Positions 23,909 through 32,146 of a stretch of DNA of 32,266 bases are shown one piece after another (positions within the stretch are counted from its first letter, which is position 1; each line of letters starts with the position of its first letter). A program made the translations under genes and the position numbers. Under the pieces are notes generated by a model. That model saw only the letters and a program-made list of their open reading frames with translations, did not search any database and was not told the origin of the DNA. Location of the stretch: assembly GCA_020442185.1 (NCBI GenBank), contig JAGRKS010000026.1, positions 1 through 32,266 of the forward strand. The letters run 5' to 3'. Source of the stretch: Hyphomicrobiaceae bacterium (GTDB lineage Bacteria > Pseudomonadota > Alphaproteobacteria > Rhizobiales > Hyphomicrobiaceae).

Positions 23909-24005
23909 GGGTGATCCTGCTGACCGAGCAACTCCTCATTCCGTGTCGTGGGACGAGGGAGCCAATCCCGCGCCTTGTGGCGACGCCATTTGACCAATTC
24001 GCTAG

Positions 24006-24044
24006 GTCACTTGCACCACGTCACTTGCACCACGTCACTTGCAC
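24006..24044. repeat. 14-bp direct repeat, 2.8 copies, before soxB
   Basis: GTCACTTGCACCAC is present at 24006-24019 and 24020-24033 without a mismatch, and its first 11 bases again at 24034-24044. The array ends 29 bases before the soxB start codon. It could be a stacked regulator site or a slippage product. A longer soxB frame from 23948 would read through it, but the Tat signal supports the later start. Confidence 0.85.
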
Positions 24045-24073
24045 AGAGCCCTTTCCCCACCGAGAGGTTCGCC

Positions 24074-25765
24074 ATGCTGTCCCGCCGTCACTTCATCGAA
24101 CTCGCCGCCGCAACCGCCGCTGTCACCGGATTTGCCGGCGGCCTGACCCGCGTAGCCGCCCAGCAGAAGCTGACACAAGCGGACCTTTTGAAGTTCGACG
24201 CCAAGGGGCAGGTGACGCTTCTGCACTTCACTGACTGCCACGCACAGCTGAAGCCAATCTATTTTCGCCCGCCGTCAGAGAATTTCGGCGTCGGTGCATT
24301 CGAGGGCATCCCGCCGCATCTGGTCGGCGAGCAGTTTCTCAAACACTTCGGCATCAAGGCCGGCAGCCCCTACGCCTACGCTCACACCATGCTCGATTAC
24401 GTCAATCTGGCGAAGGCCTACGGCCGGCTCGGTGGGCTCGATCGCACCGCCACGCTCGTCAAGTCGATCCGCGCTGATCGCGGTGACGACAAGGTGCTGT
24501 TCCTCGACGGCGGCGATACCTGGCAGGGTTCGTACACGGCTCTGAAGACCCAGGGCCAGGACATGATCGACTGCATGAAGCTGTTGAAGCCCGATGCCAT
24601 GGTTGGTCATTGGGAGTTCACCTACGGCGACGAGCGCATCAAATCCGTGATCGACACGCTCGGCTACCCGTTCCTCGGCGGCAACGTCGTCGACAACGAT
24701 TTCGAGGAAGCTGTGTTCGAGAGCACCAAGATGTTCGTCAAGGGCGGCGTCAAGGTTGCGGTCATCGGCCAGGCATTTCCCTATACGCCGATCTCCAATC
24801 CCCGCTGGATGTTCCCCAAGTGGTCGTTCGGCATCCGCCCGGAGCGCATCCAGAGTCACGTCGACAAGGCGCGCGCCGATGGTGCCGAAGTCGTCGTACT
24901 CCTGTCGCACAACGGTTTCGACGTCGACCAGAAGCTCTCGACCGTGGTCAAGGGTATCGATGTCATTCTGACCGGCCATACACACGATTCGATCCCCACA
25001 GCGCTGAAAATCGACAAGACGCTCTTGCTCTCGTCGGGATCGCACGGCAAATACCTCGGCCGCATCGACCTCGAGGTGAAGGGCGGCAAGGTCGTCGACT
25101 ACAGCTCGACCATGATCCCCGTATTCTCGGACGCCATCGAGCCGGACAAGGAAATGGCGGCGAAGATCGCCGAGGTGCGTGCGCCCTATGAACAGGAATG
25201 CAACCGCGTCATCGGCAAAACCGAGGGGCTCTTGTACCGTCGTGGCAATTTCAATGGCACCTGGGACGATCTCATCTGCGAGGGCCTGATGGCCGAACGC
25301 GATGCCGAGATCTCGATTTCGCCCGGTTTCCGCTGGGGCACGACGCTGTTGCCCGGTCAGGACATCACGATCGACGATCTCTACACGCAGACCGGCATGA
25401 CCTATCCGAAAGTGTACCGGCAAGAACTCAGCGGCGCGCAACTCCACGAGATCCTCGAGGATGTTTGCGACAACCTGTTCCACAAGGACCCGTTCTTCCA
25501 GCAGGGCGGCGACATGGTCCGCGTCGGCGGCATGGGCTACACGTGTGCGCCGAAGGAGGACCAGGGCAAGCGCATCTCGGGAATGACCCTCCTCAAGAGC
25601 GGCAAGCCGATCGAGCCGGACAAGAAGTACGTCGTCGCCGGTTGGGCCTCGATCAATCAGAACACCGAGGGCCCGGCCGTGTACGACTTGATGGAGAAAT
25701 ACATCTCGGCCAAGAAAGTTATCGGGCCGATCGAGAACGAGACGGTCAAAGTCGTCGGAATGTGA
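24074..25765 (+). CDS. soxB: Thiosulfohydrolase SoxB
   Basis: A 563-residue dimanganese hydrolase that releases sulfate from SoxY-bound thiosulfonate. The N-terminus is a twin-arginine signal (LSRRHFIEL, then a hydrophobic Ala-rich stretch to about 29). Metal ligands of the calcineurin/5'-nucleotidase fold are visible: D54 and H56 in HFTDCHAQL, D148 in FLDGGDTWQGS, the MVGHWEFTYG motif near 177-185, LSHNGFDVD and the GHTHD motif. The C-terminal nucleotidase-like domain follows from about 360. The ATG at 24074 with GAGAGG at 24062-24067 gives normal length, and upstream starts are not needed. It is preceded by a soxX terminator and a 14-bp repeat array, so it may have its own promoter. A CcdA/SoxV gene follows 98 bases downstream. 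Confidence 0.96.
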   Translation: MLSRRHFIELAAATAAVTGFAGGLTRVAAQQKLTQADLLKFDAKGQVTLLHFTDCHAQLKPIYFRPPSENFGVGAFEGIPPHLVGEQFLKHFGIKAGSPYAYAHTMLDYVNLAKAYGRLGGLDRTATLVKSIRADRGDDKVLFLDGGDTWQGSYTALKTQGQDMIDCMKLLKPDAMVGHWEFTYGDERIKSVIDTLGYPFLGGNVVDNDFEEAVFESTKMFVKGGVKVAVIGQAFPYTPISNPRWMFPKWSFGIRPERIQSHVDKARADGAEVVVLLSHNGFDVDQKLSTVVKGIDVILTGHTHDSIPTALKIDKTLLLSSGSHGKYLGRIDLEVKGGKVVDYSSTMIPVFSDAIEPDKEMAAKIAEVRAPYEQECNRVIGKTEGLLYRRGNFNGTWDDLICEGLMAERDAEISISPGFRWGTTLLPGQDITIDDLYTQTGMTYPKVYRQELSGAQLHEILEDVCDNLFHKDPFFQQGGDMVRVGGMGYTCAPKEDQGKRISGMTLLKSGKPIEPDKKYVVAGWASINQNTEGPAVYDLMEKYISAKKVIGPIENETVKVVGM

Positions 25766-25863
25766 TCGGCCGTGACAACGCGACGGGTTGCGCTTGCCTG
25801 GAGTGAGGGGCGAAGTGAAGGCGAGGAAATTGCTTCCTCACCCCGATGACGCTTGGAGCACCG

Positions 25864-26841
25864 ATGTTCGCAGACGCACACATCTATTTCGGCGTGGCTC
25901 TCGCCGGGCTCGCGAGCTTCCTGTCGCCGTGCGTGCTGCCGCTGGTGCCGCCCTACCTCGGCTATCTCGGCGGGACGACCATCGACCAGATGACGGCCGA
26001 GAAGGGTTTCGACCGCACCGTGTGGCGTCGCGTCGTCACGGCCTCGGTGTTCTTCGTGCTCGGCTTCTCGACCGTGTTCATCGGGCTCGGCGCCGGCGCC
26101 TCCTGGGTCGGCCAGTTCATCCAGACCTACAAGGGCGAGCTTTCGATGGTGGCGGGTCTCGTCATCATCCTGTTCGGCCTCCACTTCCTCGGCATCCTGC
26201 GCATTCCGCTGCTCTATTCAGAGGCGCGCTATCAGGCGAATGTCGAGGGCGCCAGCAACATCGGCGCCTACGTCATGGGGCTCGCGTTCGCGTTCGGCTG
26301 GACGCCGTGCGTCGGCCCGATCCTAGCAACGGTTCTGGCGCTGGCGGCCGATCAGGCGAGCCTTGCGACCGGTGTCACCCTGCTCGCGGCCTATTCGCTC
26401 GGCCTCGGTGTGCCGTTCATACTGGCTGCCGTTGCCATAAAGCCGTTTCTCAGCTTCATGCATCGCTTCCGCCGACATCTCGGCACGATGGAGAAGTTGA
26501 TGGGCCTGCTCCTTGTCATCACCGGATTGTTGTTCCTCGGCCAGATGCTCTCGGATGCGCGCGGGCCACTCCTTAAGGCACTGCCGGCGGTCGCTCCCTA
26601 TGCGACGACGATCGGTCTCGTTCTCCTGATCGCCGGAGCTGTCGCGATGTTCGGCGACCGCGGACGAATGCAGAAGGCCGGATTTGCGGTGCTTGTCGTC
26701 GGCATGATGATGACGGGCGGTTCGATGAACGCATTCGGGCAATGGCTTATCGAGACGTTCCCGTTCCTCACACAGGTCGAGAGCATGGTCACGCCCGAAA
26801 GCCTGCAGCAGGACATCATGCGCAAGGGCGCGGAGCAATAG
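25864..26841 (+). CDS. CcdA/SoxV-like thiol-disulfide transporter
   Basis: A 325-residue inner-membrane protein of the CcdA family. It passes electrons from cytoplasmic thioredoxin to the periplasm, either for cytochrome c maturation or, as SoxV, to reduce SoxW and keep the sox system active. The redox cysteines are C23 in FLSPCVLPLVPPYLG and C149 in GWTPCVGPI. The first 230 residues are the usual six-helix core. The C-terminal 95 residues add two further hydrophobic segments (about 249-263 and 271-286) and a charged tail, so it is longer than classical CcdA (about 220-240). The ATG at 25864 has TTGGAGC upstream. An ATG six codons earlier lacks a ribosome site. Its place directly after soxB favours the SoxV role. 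Confidence 0.88.
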   Translation: MFADAHIYFGVALAGLASFLSPCVLPLVPPYLGYLGGTTIDQMTAEKGFDRTVWRRVVTASVFFVLGFSTVFIGLGAGASWVGQFIQTYKGELSMVAGLVIILFGLHFLGILRIPLLYSEARYQANVEGASNIGAYVMGLAFAFGWTPCVGPILATVLALAADQASLATGVTLLAAYSLGLGVPFILAAVAIKPFLSFMHRFRRHLGTMEKLMGLLLVITGLLFLGQMLSDARGPLLKALPAVAPYATTIGLVLLIAGAVAMFGDRGRMQKAGFAVLVVGMMMTGGSMNAFGQWLIETFPFLTQVESMVTPESLQQDIMRKGAEQ

Positions 26842-26905
26842 CGGCGGGTATCACCTGCGCGAGCGTCAGCAGCTTGATCCCAACCAACAGAGCTGCACCG
26901 CCCGC

Positions 26906-26932
26906 GCCGCACCGGCCGCACCGGCCGCACCG
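26906..26932. repeat. Perfect 9-bp tandem repeat, three copies
   Basis: GCCGCACCG occurs three times without a gap (26906, 26915, 26924) in the short space between the CcdA-like gene and thiD. It looks like replication slippage in GC-rich DNA. It lies outside both chosen coding regions. Confidence 0.8.
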
Positions 26933-26998
26933 CACCAAATGCCGGACGAAGCCAGCGAGCGATTTTCCGATGTCGAGCGAGGCCCGACGAGTGTGACG

Positions 26999-27832
26999 AT
27001 GAAGCCGTCAATTGCCACGACACCGCCGATCGCGCTGACGATTGCAGGCTCGGACAGTTCCGGCGGCGCCGGCATTCAGGCCGACATCAAGACGTTCACC
27101 GCCCTCGGCGTCTACGGCGCGAGCGCGATCACCGCGCTGACAGCGCAGAACACACGTGGCGTCGCAGCCGTCCATGCCGTCCCCCCCGCCTTCATCACCG
27201 CGCAACTCGACGCGGTCTGCGACGACCTGGCGATCGCCGCGACCAAAACGGGCATGCTCGGAGATAGCGCGACCGTCGCAGCAGTCGCCGATGGCGTGGT
27301 CCGCTGGCGGCTAAGCCCCCTCGTCGTCGATCCCGTCATGGTGGCGACCAGTGGTGCCGCCCTGCTCGCCCCCGATGCCGTCGAGGCCGTCGCAAAGCGC
27401 CTCTTTCCACTTGCGGCTCTGGTGACGCCCAATCTGCACGAAGCGGCGACGCTGCTTTCCAAGGGCCCCGCAGGTTGCATCGCGGAGATGGAGATGCAGG
27501 CGCTGGCGCTGCTGGACTTCGGGCCGCAAGCGGTTCTGCTCAAAGGCGGCCACTTCGAGAACGGCGACGCCATCGACGTTCTGGCGCTCGCCGATCGCAA
27601 GCTGCACCATTTCACCGCTCCCCGCATCGCGACATCCAACACGCATGGCACCGGCTGCACACTCGCTGCCGCGGTTGCCGCGTTTCTGGCCCTCGGCTTG
27701 CCGCTCGCCGTAGCCGTCGAACGGGCCAAGGCGTTCGTGACGTTGGCCATCCGGTCGGGGCGCGATATGCACATCGGCAAGGGCGGCGGACCGGTCGATC
27801 ACATGCACGCCATCCTCTCCGAGACCGATTAG
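26999..27832 (+). CDS. thiD: Hydroxymethylpyrimidine/phosphomethylpyrimidine kinase
   Basis: A 277-residue kinase of the ribokinase superfamily that phosphorylates HMP and HMP-phosphate in thiamine synthesis. Motifs are TIAGSDSSGGAGIQAD near the start, AATKTGMLGD, VVDPVMVATSGAALL, VTPNLHEAATL, VLLKGGH and the anion-hole NTHGTGCTLAAAVA. The frame is open from an ATG at 26939, but the lead there has no ribosome site and runs out of the repeat tract. GAGCGAGG at 26975-26982 serves either GTG 26993 or ATG 26999. Length then matches other ThiD (about 265-280). It is on the same strand as the CcdA-like gene with a 157-bp gap. No thi genes or TPP riboswitch are visible nearby. Confidence 0.95.
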   Translation: MKPSIATTPPIALTIAGSDSSGGAGIQADIKTFTALGVYGASAITALTAQNTRGVAAVHAVPPAFITAQLDAVCDDLAIAATKTGMLGDSATVAAVADGVVRWRLSPLVVDPVMVATSGAALLAPDAVEAVAKRLFPLAALVTPNLHEAATLLSKGPAGCIAEMEMQALALLDFGPQAVLLKGGHFENGDAIDVLALADRKLHHFTAPRIATSNTHGTGCTLAAAVAAFLALGLPLAVAVERAKAFVTLAIRSGRDMHIGKGGGPVDHMHAILSETD

Positions 27833-28203
27833 GCGGCCAAGGCGATCGATAGGTCGCCGGTATCCGGCACGACGCTCGTCAGCCGACCACGCCTCTATCG
27901 TCCGGACGTCATTGCGTCGGGGACACACATCAGCCCCCAAACGCCAGCCTGAACGCCTGATACCGTTGTTGCGCCTTGCGAAGCGCCGGCGCTCCGGGTC
28001 TTTCTTCCGGCTCGGCTGATTTCCGGAATGGCTTAGAATGCGGCACGCCGCCCGTGCGACTGCCGCCAGCAGGCGATGCCGGGAAAGTCCGTGCCGGAAA
28101 CCTGGGGTATGACTGTTGCTTCGCTTCGTCGGCCGAAGTGCTGGGAACGGCGGTGCTCGTCGCAAAGCGGCGCTTCTTACAAATCAACCAGATTGGATGA
28201 TCG
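27833..28203. other. 371-bp gap after thiD, no gene seen
   Basis: A small GCCGG-TAT-CCGGC hairpin lies about 25 bases after the thiD stop (27855-27867) and might help end transcription. Frames here are short with no ribosome site and no recognisable family. The promoter of the exported 180-residue protein should be near 28150. Confidence 0.35.
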
Positions 28204-28746
28204 ATGGCGGCAAAGCCCCATGATTTCAATACGCTCAGGGAACTTCGGCCGGCCGGTCGTTCGCGCCTCAGTGGTATCGGCACGGCGGCGTTTTCGGGCA
28301 TGATGCTGATCGCCGCGCAGGCCATTGCGGCTCCGGAGGGGAACGCACTTGGGAACTTGCCGGGCCGCTGGTCGGGCTGGGGTGCGATCGTTCACGACTC
28401 GGGCAAATCCGAGCAGGTGAAATGTATCGTCACATATTTTGTTCGCGAAGCTGGTGTTCGGATCGAGCAGAACCTTCGCTGCGCCAGTGCCAGCTACAGA
28501 ATCGATTCGAGCGCGCAGTTGACCGTCGCGGGCAGCCTGGTAACCGGCCGATGGGAGGAGCGGACCAACTCGACCTCGGGCCAGGTATCTGGCCGCGTAA
28601 CCGGCACCGGATTCAATCTGTCGATTCAAGGCGACGGCTTCACCGCGGTGATGGCCGTCAGCACGACGGCTTGCAAGCAATCGATCAACATCGCGCCCGA
28701 GGGCTTCGATATCCGACGCATCGCAATAGGCCTCGACAAGTGCTGA
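28204..28746 (+). CDS. Exported four-cysteine protein of unknown function
   Basis: A 180-residue protein with an N-terminal charged stretch, a hydrophobic signal segment (about 25-43, ending AQAIAAPEG) and a beta-rich mature part. Motifs include LPGRWSGWGAI, VKCIVTYFV, NLRCASASYRIDSSAQLTV, VTGRWEERTNSTSGQVSGRVTG and a final GLDKC. Four cysteines (74, 93, 157, 180) suggest two disulfides and a periplasmic or outer-surface location. I recognise the pattern as one that recurs in rhizobial genomes as hypothetical exported proteins. No function is known to me. The ATG at 28204 follows GGATGA. It stands alone. A lipocalin-like or beta-barrel fold is possible but is only a guess from the strand pattern. 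Confidence 0.75.
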   Translation: MAAKPHDFNTLRELRPAGRSRLSGIGTAAFSGMMLIAAQAIAAPEGNALGNLPGRWSGWGAIVHDSGKSEQVKCIVTYFVREAGVRIEQNLRCASASYRIDSSAQLTVAGSLVTGRWEERTNSTSGQVSGRVTGTGFNLSIQGDGFTAVMAVSTTACKQSINIAPEGFDIRRIAIGLDKC

Positions 28747-28963
28747 ACGCGGGCGAATCCGGTTCATGAGTCATGGCAGTTCCGGTGCGTACGAACAGTG
28801 TGGCATGCCAGCATCGGCACCGGCAAGAGTGCCTCAGTAGACGAAGTTACACTTGCCAGAATGACGTGATTTTGAGCACTATCCGTTTGTGTCCGGCCAC
28901 TCGTCGGCAACGATCTTCCGGGGGGAAGGTCAAGCGCGGCATTCACGCTGCTTGGCTCGGCTG
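28747..28963 (+). other. Gap ending in a strong terminator, possible small RNA or small gene
   Basis: About 220 bases lie between the stop of the exported protein and a strong terminator, longer than a normal 3' end. A 63-codon frame (28773-28964) ends right at the terminator, but its product is basic, unlike any family and without a clear ribosome site. The stretch may be a long 3' untranslated region or encode a small RNA. Confidence 0.25.
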
Positions 28964-28999
28964 AAAACCGGTCCGGATAATTCCGGACCGGTTTTTCAT
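28964..28999. terminator. Strong bidirectional Rho-independent terminator
   Basis: AAAACCGGTCCGGA (28964-28977), loop TAAT and TCCGGACCGGTTTT (28982-28995) form a perfect 14-bp stem with T residues on one side and A on the other, so it can work in both directions. It is the most stable terminator in the window. Confidence 0.9.
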
Positions 29000-29452
29000 T
29001 TGGTGGCGGTGCTGCTCGTCGACCATCGCGTTACGTGCCGCGACGCTCAGCCGAAGCTCCGCGGCACTCGGCGGCCGCTACCGACCTCCGCAGCGCTGCG
29101 TTCCAGCTTCAGCCAAGGCCCTTCATCATGCATGCACCACCGCGTGCGCCGCTTTGAGGGCCTGGGATTGCCTCGCGTCCGGTTCGCAAACGTATTGCCT
29201 CCAGAATGTGCATAAGCGTTCTCTCGATCCGCGTGCAATTGCGTGACGGAATCATCACGCCTGCTCAAAATGCGACGGAAGTGTGCAGACGGAATGCAAC
29301 TGACCATTTGCGACGGACACGCCTCACGCTAAAGTCAGCCTTGGAAATGCATCGATTGGCAGATGGAGGTGAACCTCCGCAGCGCCAGTCATCGGCACAG
29401 GGCCATACCCGAGACGGGATGACGGTCGTGCCAGCGGGGAGACGGGGGACAC
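29000..29452. other. 453-bp region upstream of the FadL-type gene
   Basis: No supported gene. A frame of 185 codons from 29206 overlaps the porin gene and is not coding-like. The stretch contains the inverted repeat at 29241-29260 and two copies of a TGCGACGGA motif (near 29270 and 29307), which may be regulatory. Confidence 0.35.
29241..29260. promoter_or_regulatory. GCGTGA-N8-TCACGC inverted repeat
   Basis: A perfect 6+8+6 inverted repeat, about 190 bases before the FadL-type start. The half-site resembles that of CRP/FNR-type regulators (GTGA...TCAC), but the spacer is eight bases instead of six, so the family of regulator is open. Confidence 0.35.
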
Positions 29453-30778
29453 ATGATCCGCTTCAATTTGAGAGCGCTGCTTGCTTGCTCGACGGCCATC
29501 GCCGGATTTGCCTACGTTCTCGACGACGCCAATGCCGGCGGCTTTGCGATCCGCGAACAGTCCGCGCAGTTCCAGGGCTCATCCTTCGCCGGCAACGCGG
29601 CCGGTGGCGGCCTCTCGTCGATGTACTGGAACCCGGCGGCACTCGGCCAGATCGGCTCGGGGCTGACGTCCGAGAGCCACTTCGCCGGCATTTTCGGCCA
29701 GGCGCAGAACACGGTCACATCATTCAATGCCGTGCCTGTCGCGCCGCCAGCACCTGTCGGTAGCGGCGACCTCGCTGCCCCCGCACTCGTCGGTGCCAGC
29801 TATTACGGTTATCGCCTCACCGAACAGCTGAGCGTCGGCCTGTCGATGAATTCAGGCTTCGGCCTGACGACCAAGCCGCGCAACCTGAACTATCTGGGCG
29901 CCGAGCTCGGCCGGACGACGAAGCTCTTCACGCTGAACGCCGCGCCGACCGTCGCCTACAAGATCATGCCCGGCATCACGATCGCCGCGGGCGGCCAGAT
30001 CCAGTATGCGGACGGCAAGTTGCGCGTCGCGACCGGCGGACCTCCCGGGCCGACGTCTGAATTCGCGGGCGACGACTTCGCATTCGGTTTCACCGCCGGT
30101 ATCCTGATCGAGCCGTCAGCTTCGACGTCGATCGGCCTCGGCTATCGCTCGCGCATGACACACACGCTCGAAGGCCGCTTCGCGACGGCCGGCGGCGCTC
30201 CGTTCCTCGCCTACATCGGCGCGGAAGTCGACCTCGACCTGCCGGACATCGTGACCCTCAGCATCCGCCAGGCGATCGCGCCCAACATGCGCTTGCTCGG
30301 CACGATCGAGTGGAGCAACTGGAGCGAGTTCCAGGATCTGACGCTCGTCTCGACGGCCCCGGGCACTGTCGCGGGAGCGGGCGCTGTTCCCGCTGGTGTG
30401 CCGTTCGCGGCCATCGACGCCAACTGGAGCGACGGCTGGTTCTTCTCCATCGGCGGTGAATACGACTACAACGACATGATCACGTTGCGTGCCGGCGCCG
30501 CCTACGAGATCTCGCCGGTCGATAATCCGACGAAGCGTTTCACTTCGATTCCCGACAACGATCGCGTCTGGTTGAGTGCTGGCGCCACCGTCAAGGTCTC
30601 GCACAATATCGCCCTCGATCTCGCCTACACCCACGTCTTCATCGAAGACGGCGACTTCCTCCGTACCTCGCTCGGCGGCAATGTGATCGGCGGCTACAGC
30701 GAAGCGCAGGTCGACATCTTCGCGGCAAGCCTCAAGACGACGTGGGGCGCGAAGCCGGTGCTCGAGCCGATGAAGTAG
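29453..30778 (+). CDS. OmpP1/FadL family outer membrane transporter
   Basis: A 441-residue outer-membrane beta-barrel of the FadL family, which takes up long-chain fatty acids or other hydrophobic compounds. The signal peptide ends at about residue 28 (DDANA) and the mature N-terminus GGFAIREQSAQFQGSSFAGNAAGG is the conserved plug hatch. The SSMYWNPAAL motif follows, then alternating beta strands (e.g. IGLGYRSRMTHTLEGRF, LRAGAAYEISPVDNPT, IALDLAYTHVFIEDGDF), and the C-terminal part is barrel-like. Length is typical (about 420-450). GGGGGA precedes the ATG. It stands alone, with a long upstream region carrying possible operators and a terminator after it. The substrate is unknown. Confidence 0.94.
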   Translation: MIRFNLRALLACSTAIAGFAYVLDDANAGGFAIREQSAQFQGSSFAGNAAGGGLSSMYWNPAALGQIGSGLTSESHFAGIFGQAQNTVTSFNAVPVAPPAPVGSGDLAAPALVGASYYGYRLTEQLSVGLSMNSGFGLTTKPRNLNYLGAELGRTTKLFTLNAAPTVAYKIMPGITIAAGGQIQYADGKLRVATGGPPGPTSEFAGDDFAFGFTAGILIEPSASTSIGLGYRSRMTHTLEGRFATAGGAPFLAYIGAEVDLDLPDIVTLSIRQAIAPNMRLLGTIEWSNWSEFQDLTLVSTAPGTVAGAGAVPAGVPFAAIDANWSDGWFFSIGGEYDYNDMITLRAGAAYEISPVDNPTKRFTSIPDNDRVWLSAGATVKVSHNIALDLAYTHVFIEDGDFLRTSLGGNVIGGYSEAQVDIFAASLKTTWGAKPVLEPMK

Positions 30779-30859
30779 CTCACGATTTGCGGTGCGGGAG
30801 CCGGCCCATCCCAGGGAAGGGCTGGCAAACGGTCCGAAAGATGTTTTGCACTAGCCGGC

Positions 30860-30894
30860 AAAGGCCGATCCAACTGGATCGGCCTTTTGCTTTT
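30860..30894 (+). terminator. Rho-independent terminator after the FadL-type gene
   Basis: AAAGGCCGATCC (30860-30871), loop AACT and GGATCGGCCTTT (30876-30887) form a perfect 12-bp stem, followed by TGCTTTT. It lies 81 bases after the stop codon and ends the porin transcript. The remaining 228 bases before the dehydratase start hold no supported gene. Confidence 0.88.
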
Positions 30895-31122
30895 CCCGCT
30901 GGCTGCGGCAAGATTGAGCGATCGGGTATCCAGAAGGCGGCAGTTGACGCCTTGGACGGAGATTGGTTGGACGACATTTCCCCGGTTGTCGATGACCGCC
31001 ACGCCCCTGGCCCGGCTCGGAAGAACAGGTTGTTTGGCCGCGCGCCTGCGTGAGCGTCTGCCGCCGCTTCGTGCACGCTCGTTCCAACGACCCGCCAACC
31101 CACGTCCTGAAGGTCTGCCGCC

Positions 31123-32115
31123 ATGACAACCGATACGCCACTGCCGACGCTCGCCGACGTCGAGACCGCAGCCCGTCACCTCGAAGGCGTCGCCGTCCGC
31201 ACGCCCCTCCTATCGCACCCCGTACTCGACGAACTGACCGGCGGACGCATTCTGCTGAAGCCCGAGAACCTGCAGCGTGTCGGCGCCTTCAAGTTCCGTG
31301 GCGCCTACAATCGCCTGACGCAGGTCGACGCTGCTCGCTTCCCCGGCGGCGTGGTTGCGTGCTCGTCGGGAAACCACGCCCAGGGGGTCGCGGAAGCCGC
31401 CCGCATTCTCGGGATTAAAGCCGCCATCGTCATGCCGGCCGATGCGCCGCGCATGAAGATCGAGCGGACTCGCGCGTCGGGTGCCGAGGTGATCCTGTAC
31501 GATCGCCGGACGGAGGACCGCGAAGCGATCGCGCGTGGCGAGGCCAAGAACCGGCGCGCGGACTTCGTGCATCCCTTCGACGATCCCGGCGTCATCGCGG
31601 GCCAAGGCACCGTCGGGCTTGAAATGATCGCGGACGCCGAAGCGATGGGGCAAGTGTTCGACGACGTTCTCGTCTGCTGCTCGGGCGGCGGCCTGGCGTC
31701 GGGAATCGCACTCGCGGTCGCGGCACGGATGCCGGATGCCCGCGTTCTGGTCGTCGAGCCGGCGGATTTCGACGATTTCACCCGCTCGCTCGAAACCGGA
31801 ACGCGGCAGCGCAACCGCGATCAGATCACCTCGATCGCCGACGCTTTGCTGATGTCGGAGCCCGGCCACTTGACGTTCGAGATTGGTCGCAAGCTGTTCG
31901 CGGGTGGGTTGCGCGTCACCGACCTCGAACTCAGGCGGGCGATGCGCTTCGCCTTCATCGAACTGAAATTGGTATTGGAACCGGGGGGCGCGGCGGCATT
32001 GGCAGCGGTGCTCTCGGGCAAACTGCCGACTGCCGGCCGGACGATCGGCGTCGTGCTGTCCGGTGGCAATGTCGACCCTGACACTTTCGCAAAACTGATC
32101 CGACTCCCGGACTAG
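31123..32115 (+). CDS. Threonine/serine dehydratase family PLP enzyme
   Basis: A 330-residue fold-type II PLP enzyme. The cofactor lysine is K57 in GAFKFRGAYN, the substrate loop is SSGNHAQG (81-88) and the phosphate-binding glycine loop is CSGGGLASG (186-194). The C-terminal GGNVDPDTF closes the fold. There is no ACT regulatory domain, so it is of the short type that includes biodegradative threonine dehydratase, serine racemase, threo-3-hydroxyaspartate dehydratase and the ectoine-degradation enzyme EutB. The sequence alone does not decide between them, and no ectoine genes are in the window. AAGG stands a little before the ATG. It is a single gene, followed by a hairpin at 32160-32182. Confidence 0.9.
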   Translation: MTTDTPLPTLADVETAARHLEGVAVRTPLLSHPVLDELTGGRILLKPENLQRVGAFKFRGAYNRLTQVDAARFPGGVVACSSGNHAQGVAEAARILGIKAAIVMPADAPRMKIERTRASGAEVILYDRRTEDREAIARGEAKNRRADFVHPFDDPGVIAGQGTVGLEMIADAEAMGQVFDDVLVCCSGGGLASGIALAVAARMPDARVLVVEPADFDDFTRSLETGTRQRNRDQITSIADALLMSEPGHLTFEIGRKLFAGGLRVTDLELRRAMRFAFIELKLVLEPGGAAALAAVLSGKLPTAGRTIGVVLSGGNVDPDTFAKLIRLPD

Positions 32116-32146
32116 TGGCGCAGCCCCTGCGGGAGCCGGTGCTGTC

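Noticed and set aside
24275..25483. A 402-codon antisense frame in soxB
   Set aside because: Shadow of a certain gene; its peptide has no start context and no family features.
27976..28200. A 74-codon frame in the gap after thiD
   Set aside because: No ribosome site and no recognisable sequence; not better than chance in GC-rich DNA.
29206..29763. A 185-codon frame overlapping the start of the FadL-type gene
   Set aside because: Arg-rich, out of frame with a well-supported porin and without motifs.
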